Made by a program: the position numbers and the translations under genes. This document shows positions 1 through 5,395 of a stretch of 8,422 bases of DNA, piece after piece. How positions within the stretch are numbered: the stretch's first letter is position 1; each line of letters opens with the position of its first letter. The notes under the pieces were generated by a model that was given only the letters and a program-made list of their open reading frames with translations, was not told where the DNA came from and ran no database searches. Origin of the DNA: an uncultured Clostridium sp. (GTDB lineage Bacteria > Bacillota > Clostridia > Clostridiales > Clostridiaceae); the NCBI RefSeq assembly GCF_934754925.1, contig NZ_CAKVJA010000067.1, positions 1 to 8,422 of the forward strand, read 5' to 3'.

Positions 1-477
1 GTTATATATTTAGATGAGCCTACTATAGGATTAGATGTAGTGGTAAAGGAAAGTGTACGTAAAGCAATAAAAGAAATAAATAAAAAATATGGGACAACAA
101 TTATACTAACTACTCATGATTTAAATGATATAGAAGAACTATGTAGTAGGATAATTATAATTGATAAAGGTAAGAAAATATATGATGGTGAAATTGAGGG
201 AGTAAAAGAGAAATATGGATATTTAACAACAGTAGAAATACAAGTAAAAGAAAATATAAATTTAGATAAGTTTAATGAATTCGCAGATATGAAAAAAGAT
301 GAAGAGTTTAATTTATTATATAAAGATAATAAGTTATTTATAAGCTTTAATAAAAATAAAATCTCTTCAGCAGATATTATAGGAAGAACAATGAAAAAGT
401 TAAATGTTATTGATTTTTCTATAAAAGAAACTAGCATAGAAGATATAGTTAAAAAGATGTATAGAAATGAGGTATAA
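1..477 (+). CDS. ABC transporter ATP-binding protein, 3' part only
   Basis: This is the C-terminal part of the ATPase of an ABC-2 type exporter. The reading frame is open from base 1, so the gene starts upstream of the window. What remains begins in the Walker B motif (VIYLDEPTIGLD, codons 1-12) with the D-loop, followed by the H-switch in LTTHD (His codon at 115-117) and the IDKGKKIYDG stretch typical of nucleotide-binding domains. The last roughly 80 residues are a small C-terminal extension. Walker A and the LSGGQ signature lie outside the window. A GTG at 40 gives a shorter in-frame reading but would cut Walker B off, so it is not the true start. The stop is 2 bases before the next ATG, so it is co-transcribed with the two permeases. 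The length after Walker B and the two different permeases fit the COG4586-type ATPase group. The substrate is unknown. Confidence 0.92.
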   Translation, partial: VIYLDEPTIGLDVVVKESVRKAIKEINKKYGTTIILTTHDLNDIEELCSRIIIIDKGKKIYDGEIEGVKEKYGYLTTVEIQVKENINLDKFNEFADMKKDEEFNLLYKDNKLFISFNKNKISSADIIGRTMKKLNVIDFSIKETSIEDIVKKMYRNEV

Positions 478-479
478 AA

Positions 480-1298
480 ATGGAAGGAATAAAAGGAATA
501 AAATCTTATCTGCCTTTTACTAGAAATGTATTTCAACGTCTTATTTCATATAAAGCTAATGCAATAATATTTATGTTTGGGGATTTTCTTATGTTAGCTG
601 TTACTTATTATTTGTGGAAAGCTATTTATGGAAGTACTACTGAAACTGTATTAAATGGATTTACTTTTAATGAAATGATAATATATATATTTATATCATT
701 TTTAACATCAATAATGATAAGTGTTGATATAAGTAATGATATTTCAAGAGAGGTTAAAGATGGTTCAATTGCAATTAATTTAGTAAGACCTATAAATTAT
801 GAAAAAAGAATGCTTTTTCAGGGATTAGGAAATGTATTATATAATTTTATAATTATATTTATAATAGCTTTTTCTGTTACTACATTTTTGTTTTATAAAT
901 TTTTTGGATATATAAGTATATTTAGAATAATTATTTATTTTATAAGTATTGGATTAGGAATCTTTATTAACTTTTATTTTAGTTATATATTTGGACTTAT
1001 TTCTTTTAAGATAACAAATATGTGGGGATTATCACAAATAATGCAAGCTATAGTAAATTTGTTATCAGGAACTTTAATACCAATAGCATTTTTCCCTAGG
1101 TGGGCACAAGCTATAACAAATTTTTTGCCTTTTAGTTCTGCCATATATACTCCATCTATGATTTATTTAGGGAAAATAAATGGAATAAGTATTTTATTTG
1201 CTTTAGGATTACAGTTGTTTTGGGGGATTGTACTAATGGTAATAGCTAAAAAAATGTGGAAATCTTTAATTAAGACTTTAACAATTTTAGGGGGATAA
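480..1298 (+). CDS. ABC-2 type permease (COG4587-like)
   Basis: This 272-residue membrane protein is probably one half of a heterodimeric export channel driven by the upstream ATPase. About six hydrophobic segments are visible, near residues 27-48, 63-83, 117-138, 147-175, 183-207 and 236-256. After the second segment comes a cytoplasmic stretch, REVKDGSIAINLVRPINYE (about 90-108). Its LVRP motif recurs at residues 100-103 of the next protein, as expected for paired COG4587/COG3694 permeases. The length (about 270 residues) is normal for the family. The start is an ATG 2 bases after the ATPase stop, with GAGG about 8 bases upstream, which indicates tight coupling. It is intact. The family is uncharacterised and nothing here reveals the cargo. 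Confidence 0.88.
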   Translation: MEGIKGIKSYLPFTRNVFQRLISYKANAIIFMFGDFLMLAVTYYLWKAIYGSTTETVLNGFTFNEMIIYIFISFLTSIMISVDISNDISREVKDGSIAINLVRPINYEKRMLFQGLGNVLYNFIIIFIIAFSVTTFLFYKFFGYISIFRIIIYFISIGLGIFINFYFSYIFGLISFKITNMWGLSQIMQAIVNLLSGTLIPIAFFPRWAQAITNFLPFSSAIYTPSMIYLGKINGISILFALGLQLFWGIVLMVIAKKMWKSLIKTLTILGG

Positions 1299-1303
1299 GA
1301 TAT

Positions 1304-2095
1304 ATGAAAAGATATTTTAGATTATATTCAAAGTTTTTGCAACAGTATATCAAGACCTTAATTGAATATAGAGCAGATTTTATATTAGGTCTTATAGGTT
1401 TTTTATTTGTACAATCTATAGGAGTAATATTTATTGCATTAATATTTAATACTATACCATCATTAAAGGGGTGGAGCTTTTATGAAATATTATTTATATA
1501 CGGATTTGCACAAATTCCAAGGGGAATAGATCATGTATTTACAGACCAGCTTTGGATATTTAGTTGGCAGACTATAGTGGAGGGTAAATTTGATAAATAT
1601 TTAGTACGGCCATTAAATCCACTATTTCAAGTAATAGTGGAAAAGTTTCAGCCAGATGGATTTGGAGAAATAGTTATAGGGACTGTTCTTTTAGTTACTT
1701 CATGGATAAAGCTTGGATTGGATATATCTATTGATAAAATAATAGCGTTAATAGTTGTTATAATTTTTGCAACTTTTATTTATACTGCAATAAAATTAGC
1801 AGTAGCATCTATTGCATTTTGGGTAAAATTTGCTCAAAGCTATTTATTTATGGTTTATCAATTAAGTACTTTTGTAAAATACCCCATTACTATTTATCCA
1901 GCATGGATAAAGGGAATAATAACTTTTATAATACCATTTGCTTTTACAGGATATTTTCCAAGTGCATATTTTTTAGGAAGAGAAAGTTTCTTTAGTGGTA
2001 TTTTATTAACCTGTATAGTTGGAGTAGTTAGCTTAGTTATTGCCTATAGAATTTGGTTAATTGGAATGAAGAGATATGAAAGTAGTGGTAGCTAA
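1304..2095 (+). CDS. ABC-2 type permease (COG3694 / DUF990-like)
   Basis: This 263-residue membrane protein is the likely partner of the preceding permease. It has an N-terminal amphipathic region (KRYFRLYSKFLQQYIKTLIEYRADF) and about six membrane segments. A cytoplasmic loop holds FDKYLVRPLNPLFQ (residues 96-109), a motif I associate with the DUF990/ABC2_membrane_6 group. Further on are KYPITIYPAW (192-201) and IPFAFTGYFPSAYFLG (210-225), also typical of that family. Its AGGGGG ribosome binding site (1289-1294) lies inside the last codons of the previous gene, so translation is coupled. It is the last gene of the operon, followed 45 bases later by a terminator-like hairpin. Family placement is fairly secure; substrate and physiological role are unknown. 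Confidence 0.88.
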   Translation: MKRYFRLYSKFLQQYIKTLIEYRADFILGLIGFLFVQSIGVIFIALIFNTIPSLKGWSFYEILFIYGFAQIPRGIDHVFTDQLWIFSWQTIVEGKFDKYLVRPLNPLFQVIVEKFQPDGFGEIVIGTVLLVTSWIKLGLDISIDKIIALIVVIIFATFIYTAIKLAVASIAFWVKFAQSYLFMVYQLSTFVKYPITIYPAWIKGIITFIIPFAFTGYFPSAYFLGRESFFSGILLTCIVGVVSLVIAYRIWLIGMKRYESSGS

Positions 2096-2139
2096 ATTAA
2101 ATATTATAATTTAAGAGAGAAAAAATAATTAGAATTATT

Positions 2140-2180
2140 GGATTATATTGGGATGTATCTGGATATAATCCTTTTAATTT
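2140..2180 (+). terminator. Terminator-like hairpin after the ABC operon
   Basis: A perfect 9-bp stem, GGATTATAT (2140-2148) with ATATAATCC (2163-2171), encloses a 14-base loop and is followed directly by TTTTAATTTT. The stem is AT-rich and the loop long, so it is a modest terminator. Its position 45 bases after the last permease stop, and before the regulator's own promoter region, supports the call. Confidence 0.6.
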
Positions 2181-2211
2181 TACATATTTATATGATAAAG
2201 TTAAATTAGAG

Positions 2212-2257
2212 TATAGTAAATAAAGTTATTATTTATTTACTGTAGATATGATACAGT
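2212..2257. repeat. Overlapping inverted repeats upstream of malR
   Basis: Arms 2212-2224 and 2232-2244 form a 13-bp stem, perfect except for one T-G wobble, around a 7-base loop. A second, shorter inverted repeat, ACTGTA (2239-2244) with TACAGT (2252-2257), reuses the last six bases of the first stem, so the two structures exclude each other. There is no T-run after either. They lie about 50-90 bases upstream of the regulator's probable -10 element. They could be an operator, a second weak terminator for read-through from the ABC operon, or AT-rich chance. Confidence 0.4.
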
Positions 2258-2304
2258 GTATTAAAGAGCAGGAATATAGGGTATATTTTATTATAAATTT
2301 GTAC

Positions 2305-2310
2305 TATAAT
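2305..2310 (+). promoter_or_regulatory. Probable -10 element for malR
   Basis: A perfect TATAAT lies 33 bases upstream of the malR start. The region 17 bases further up (TATATT, 2282-2287) is a poor match to TTGACA, so the -35 is weak or absent. A GGGAG ribosome binding site follows at 2334-2338, 5 bases before the ATG. Confidence 0.45.
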
Positions 2311-2343
2311 AATTCTGATATGAGAAAGTAAGAGGGAGTATTT

Positions 2344-3375
2344 ATGAGGGTAACAATAAAAGATGTAGCAAGAGAGGCAAAAGTAGCAACGTCTACAGTA
2401 TCGAGGGTTTTAGCCAATAGCAGTAAAATAAGTGAAGAGACAAAAAAGAGAGTTAATGAAGCAATAAAGAAATTAAACTACACTCCAAGTGTTGTAGCAA
2501 GGAGCCTTGCTAATAATAAAACAAGGATATTAGCAGTTTTATTACCAGGAGAGGCTGAGGTGTCTTTTGAAAATCCTTTCTTTGTTCAAGCAATGAAGGG
2601 AATTAGTATGTATTCACAAAAAGAAGATTATTATATAATGTATGCTTTTAATGAAAATAAAAAAGATGATGAAGAATGGATAAAAAAATTTACTGAAGGT
2701 AATCTTGTAGATGGAGTATGTTTATTTAACGTAAAAGATAATGATATAACTATTAATTATTTAAAGGAAAAGGAATTTCCTTTTGTTGTAATAGGTAGAC
2801 CAGATGAGATTGATGGTGTTTTATGGGTAGATAATGATAACTTTGCAGCTATGTATAACTTAACTCAAAATATGATAGAGTTAGATAATAAAAGAATAGC
2901 ATTTATAGGAGCTAAATCTGAAATGAACGTTTCTAAGGACAGATTAAATGGATACAAGCAAGCATTGTTTAGTAGAAATATAGAGGTAGATAATGAATTA
3001 ATTATAGAGATGGACGATTTTTCAGAGAAGAATGGTTATTTAGGAGCAAAAAGCATATTAGAAAAAAATAAAGTATCAGCTTTTGTAACAACTGATGACT
3101 TGCTTGCTTTTGGAGTACAAAAAGCGATTCAAGAGTTAGGATATAAGGATATATCTATAGTGGGATTTAATAATATACCGTTAACTCAATATAAAAATCC
3201 ACAATTAGCATCCGTTGACATTAATTCTGAAAAATTGGGAATGTATGCCACTAAATTGCTAATTGATAAATTAGAAAATAGAGAAAGTAAAGGATATTAT
3301 GTTATTGAAACTAAGCTTGTTGAAAGAGAGTCATTAAAAAAAGAAAATATAAATTCAATGCAACCGATTGCATAA
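2344..3375 (+). CDS. malR: LacI-family transcriptional regulator, MalR-like
   Basis: This 343-residue cytoplasmic DNA-binding regulator most likely represses the downstream alpha-glucoside operon until a sugar effector binds. Residues 3-24 (VTIKDVAREAKVATSTVSRVLA) are a classic LacI helix-turn-helix. Residues 48-58 (PSVVARSLANN) are the hinge helix with its minor-groove leucine. From about 61 to 330 is the two-lobe periplasmic-binding-protein-like effector domain, with VIGRP (149-153), VDNDN (162-166) and SIVGFNNIPLT (271-281), all usual in MalR-type members. The start has GGGAG 5 bases upstream and the HTH begins immediately after it. The last codons, ATG CAA CCG ATT GCA TAA, are also a palindromic operator (3358-3373), so the tail MQPIA is probably not a functional protein segment. 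No copy of that operator lies upstream of malR, so classical autorepression at its own promoter is not evident. The family is certain; the MalR role is inferred from motifs and neighbours. Confidence 0.9.
   Translation: MRVTIKDVAREAKVATSTVSRVLANSSKISEETKKRVNEAIKKLNYTPSVVARSLANNKTRILAVLLPGEAEVSFENPFFVQAMKGISMYSQKEDYYIMYAFNENKKDDEEWIKKFTEGNLVDGVCLFNVKDNDITINYLKEKEFPFVVIGRPDEIDGVLWVDNDNFAAMYNLTQNMIELDNKRIAFIGAKSEMNVSKDRLNGYKQALFSRNIEVDNELIIEMDDFSEKNGYLGAKSILEKNKVSAFVTTDDLLAFGVQKAIQELGYKDISIVGFNNIPLTQYKNPQLASVDINSEKLGMYATKLLIDKLENRESKGYYVIETKLVERESLKKENINSMQPIA
3358..3373. promoter_or_regulatory. LacI-type operator copy 1, inside the 3' end of malR
   Basis: ATGCAACCGATTGCAT is an imperfect palindrome (7 of 8 base pairs symmetric) centred on CG, the hallmark of LacI-family operators. 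The identical 16-mer, plus two following bases, recurs at 3604-3619. It covers the last five malR codons and the first base of the stop codon, and lies 43 bases upstream of the first promoter candidate. Confidence 0.75.
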
Positions 3376-3415
3376 TATAAAGAAAATGAAAGATATTTCA
3401 AGTTAATTTCAAAAT

Positions 3416-3443
3416 TTGACTAAAAATAGGATAATTTAATTAT
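3416..3443 (+). promoter_or_regulatory. Candidate promoter P1 for the mal operon
   Basis: TTGACT (3416-3421, five of six matches to TTGACA) is followed after 16 bases by AATTAT (3438-3443, four of six matches to TATAAT). Transcription from here would run through the cre-like repeats and the downstream operator, both of which could then act as roadblocks. The -10 is weak, so the call is tentative. Confidence 0.4.
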
Positions 3444-3481
3444 TGTAAACAGTTTCTTAGAATGTTATAGTAAACTCATGG

Positions 3482-3525
3482 AACTGGTAACGGTTTAGTA
3501 AACTAACTGGTAACGGTTTAGTAAA
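3482..3525. repeat. Tandem 21-bp direct repeat, cre-like
   Basis: Two exact 21-bp copies (3482-3502 and 3505-3525) are separated by 2 bases, a period of 23 bp or about two helical turns. Each contains TGGTAACGGTTTAG, which matches 12 of 14 core positions of the CcpA catabolite-responsive element consensus TGNNARCGNWWWCA, failing only at the final CA. The second copy ends immediately before a TATAAT (3527-3532), so a protein bound here would cover a promoter. They could instead be secondary sites for the local LacI-family regulator: the reverse strand reads AACCG, as the operators do. Confidence 0.65.
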
Positions 3526-3526
3526 T

Positions 3527-3532
3527 TATAAT
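3527..3532 (+). promoter_or_regulatory. Candidate -10 element of promoter P2 for the mal operon
   Basis: A perfect TATAAT directly follows the second copy of the tandem repeat. The matching -35 position (TAACTG, 3504-3509) is poor and lies within the repeats. Transcripts from here would start near 3539 and carry a leader of about 100 bases with the hairpin at 3561-3591. Confidence 0.45.
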
Positions 3533-3560
3533 CTTAGCAGATGGACAAGCTAATAATGTA

Positions 3561-3591
3561 AATATGTACAGTAAATGGTACTGTGCATATT
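3561..3591 (+). promoter_or_regulatory. Leader hairpin of the mal operon mRNA
   Basis: Arms 3561-3573 and 3579-3591 form a 13-bp stem with a single U-G wobble around a 5-base loop (AAUGG). It is not followed by a U-run, so it is not a standard terminator, and it lacks the bulged shape of a LicT/SacY antiterminator target. It could stabilise the 5' end or serve as a further DNA palindrome. Confidence 0.55.
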
Positions 3592-3603
3592 ATTTAAATG
3601 TTT

Positions 3604-3619
3604 ATGCAACCGATTGCAT
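3604..3619. promoter_or_regulatory. LacI-type operator copy 2, upstream of malL
   Basis: This is identical to ATGCAACCGATTGCAT at 3358-3373, with 246 bp between them. It sits downstream of both promoter candidates and ends 5 bases before the AGGGG ribosome binding site. Bound repressor here would block elongating polymerase, or loop to copy 1 across the promoters. Confidence 0.8.
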
Positions 3620-3637
3620 AAAAAGGGGTGTGTTTTA

Positions 3638-5296
3638 ATGAAAGAAGTTTGGTGGAAAGAGGCTGTAGGATATCAGATATATCCTAGGAGCTTTAAAGAT
3701 TCTAATGGTGATGGAATAGGAGATTTAAAGGGGATAACTTCTAAATTAGATTATTTGAAAGATTTAGGTATTAATGTAATTTGGATATGTCCTATGTATA
3801 AATCACCAAATGATGATAATGGATATGATATAAGTGATTATCAAGATATTATGGATGATTTCGGAACAATGAAGGACTTTGATGAATTGTTAGAAGAAGT
3901 CCATAAGAGGGATATGAAACTTATAATAGATTTGGTAGTAAATCATACTAGTGATGAACATCCATGGTTTATAGAATCTAAGTCATCAAAGAATAATCCA
4001 AAGAGAGATTGGTATATTTGGAGAGAAGGCAAGAATGGAATAGAACCTAACAATTGGGAGAGTATTTTTAAAGGATCAGCATGGGAATATGATAAAAATA
4101 CTGATGAATATTTTTTACATTTATTCACAAAGAGGCAACCAGATTTAAATTGGGAATGTAAAGAGTTAAGAGAGGCAATTTATAATATGATAAATTGGTG
4201 GCTAGATAAAGGAATTGATGGATTTAGAGTTGATGCAATTAGTCACATAAAAAAAGAAGAAGGATTAACGGATATGGATAATCCAAAAGAATTAAAATAT
4301 GTGGAATCTTTTGATAAGCATATGAATGTAGAGGGGATACATAAGTACTTAAAAGAGTTAAAAGAGAGAACTTTTGATAATTATGATATTATGACTGTGG
4401 GAGAAGCAAATGGAGTAGAGGCTGAAGAGGCTGACCTTTGGGTAGGAGAGAAAAATGGAAAGTTTAATATGATATTTCAATTTGAACACTTACATCTTTG
4501 GGGGGCTGAAAGTGAAAATAGCTTTAATGTGAAGAACTACAAAAAAGTACTAACAAAGTGGCAAAAGGCATTAGATGGTAATGGATGGAATGCTTTATAT
4601 ATAGAAAATCATGATATTCCTAGAGTAATTTCTACTTGGGGAAATGATAAAGAGTATTTAAGAGAGTGTGCAACAGCATTTGGTCTTATGTATTTTATGC
4701 AACAAGGAACACCATTTATATATCAAGGGCAAGAAATTGGAATGACAAATGTTAAGTTTGATTCAATTTATGATTATAACGATGTAAAAGGGATAAATAT
4801 ATATAAGGAAAAATTAGCTGAAGGATTGACTAAAGAAGAGGCATTAAAGTATGTATGGGCGGTATCAAGGGATAATTCTCGTACTCCAATGCAATGGGAT
4901 GATAGTGTTAATTCAGGCTTTACTGAAGGAAAGCCTTGGATTAATGTTAATGAAAATTATAAGAATATAAATGTACAAGCACAATTAAAAGACGAAAAGT
5001 CAATTTTAAATTTTTATAAAAAGATGATTACAATAAGAAAAGAATATAAAACTCTAATTTATGGTAGTTATGATCTTATATTAGATGAAGATGAAAAAAT
5101 TTATGCTTATACAAGAACTATGGGTAATGAAAAATTTATTGTAATAGTAAATTTATCACATAATGAAGCGAAATATAATTATGAGGAAGAATTAAATTAC
5201 GAAGGATTATTATTAAGCAATTATAATGTTGATAAACATAATGCAATAAAAGAATTTATTTTAAGACCATATGAAGCAAGACTTTATAAACTATAA
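3638..5296 (+). CDS. malL: Alpha-glucosidase, GH13 subfamily 31
   Basis: This 552-residue cytoplasmic glycosidase releases glucose from the non-reducing end of short alpha-glucosides. The (beta/alpha)8 barrel carries every GH13 motif: region I DLVVNH (98-103), QPDLN (167-171, marking the oligo-1,6-glucosidase subfamily), nucleophile Asp199 in GFRVDA, acid/base Glu256 in GEA, and transition-state Asp326 in ENHD. A calcium-binding-like loop, DSNGDGIGD, lies at 21-29. RDNSRTPMQW (411-420) and a C-terminal beta domain from about 475 complete the usual length. Residue 200, next to the nucleophile, is Ala. In this subfamily Val there goes with alpha-1,6 activity and Ala or Thr with alpha-1,4, so maltose is the favoured guess. 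No signal peptide is seen. I chose the ATG at 3638 because AGGGG (3624-3628) precedes it and homology begins at KEVWWKEAVGYQ; an in-frame start at 3575 lies inside the leader hairpin. Trehalose-6-phosphate hydrolase is a less likely alternative. Confidence 0.9.
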   Translation: MKEVWWKEAVGYQIYPRSFKDSNGDGIGDLKGITSKLDYLKDLGINVIWICPMYKSPNDDNGYDISDYQDIMDDFGTMKDFDELLEEVHKRDMKLIIDLVVNHTSDEHPWFIESKSSKNNPKRDWYIWREGKNGIEPNNWESIFKGSAWEYDKNTDEYFLHLFTKRQPDLNWECKELREAIYNMINWWLDKGIDGFRVDAISHIKKEEGLTDMDNPKELKYVESFDKHMNVEGIHKYLKELKERTFDNYDIMTVGEANGVEAEEADLWVGEKNGKFNMIFQFEHLHLWGAESENSFNVKNYKKVLTKWQKALDGNGWNALYIENHDIPRVISTWGNDKEYLRECATAFGLMYFMQQGTPFIYQGQEIGMTNVKFDSIYDYNDVKGINIYKEKLAEGLTKEEALKYVWAVSRDNSRTPMQWDDSVNSGFTEGKPWINVNENYKNINVQAQLKDEKSILNFYKKMITIRKEYKTLIYGSYDLILDEDEKIYAYTRTMGNEKFIVIVNLSHNEAKYNYEEELNYEGLLLSNYNVDKHNAIKEFILRPYEARLYKL

Positions 5297-5357
5297 TTTA
5301 TAAAAATAAAATAATAGAGCTCGGGTATTTTAAATACTTAAAATAAAAAATATAAAT

Positions 5358-5378
5358 TTAGGAGGTTAATCCTCCTAA
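5358..5378 (+). promoter_or_regulatory. Hairpin sequestering a Shine-Dalgarno sequence before malT
   Basis: TTAGGAGG (5358-5365) and CCTCCTAA (5371-5378) form a perfect 8-bp stem with a 5-base loop (TTAAT). The perfect GGAGG is buried in the 5' arm, and the A of the first in-frame ATG (5378) is the last paired base. A second ribosome binding site (AAAGGGG, 5382-5388) and ATG (5396) lie just outside the stem. Confidence 0.6.
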
Positions 5379-5395
5379 TGAAAAGGGGAATAAAA

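Noticed and set aside
114..536. Minus-strand ORF of 140 codons
   Set aside because: It overlaps the ABC ATPase and permease start, has a low-complexity Ser/Ile/Phe-rich translation, and is the shadow of a real gene.
3604..3621. Mini-ORF MQPIA-stop before malL, as a leader peptide
   Set aside because: It has no ribosome binding site and is fully explained as the second copy of the palindromic operator.
3575..3637. N-terminal extension of the alpha-glucosidase (MVLCILFKCLCNRLHKKGCVL)
   Set aside because: It begins inside the leader hairpin, runs through the operator and the AGGGG ribosome binding site, and has no family similarity. The ATG at 3638 has correct spacing and starts at conserved sequence.
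3943..4128. Minus-strand ORF of 61 codons
   Set aside because: It lies wholly inside the alpha-glucosidase gene and has no plausible ribosome binding site or domain.
5325..5337. GTATTTTAAATAC palindrome between malL and malT, as a terminator
   Set aside because: The arms are separated by a single base, so only a weak 4-bp stem can form. No T-run follows, and the genes downstream are functionally linked to malL.
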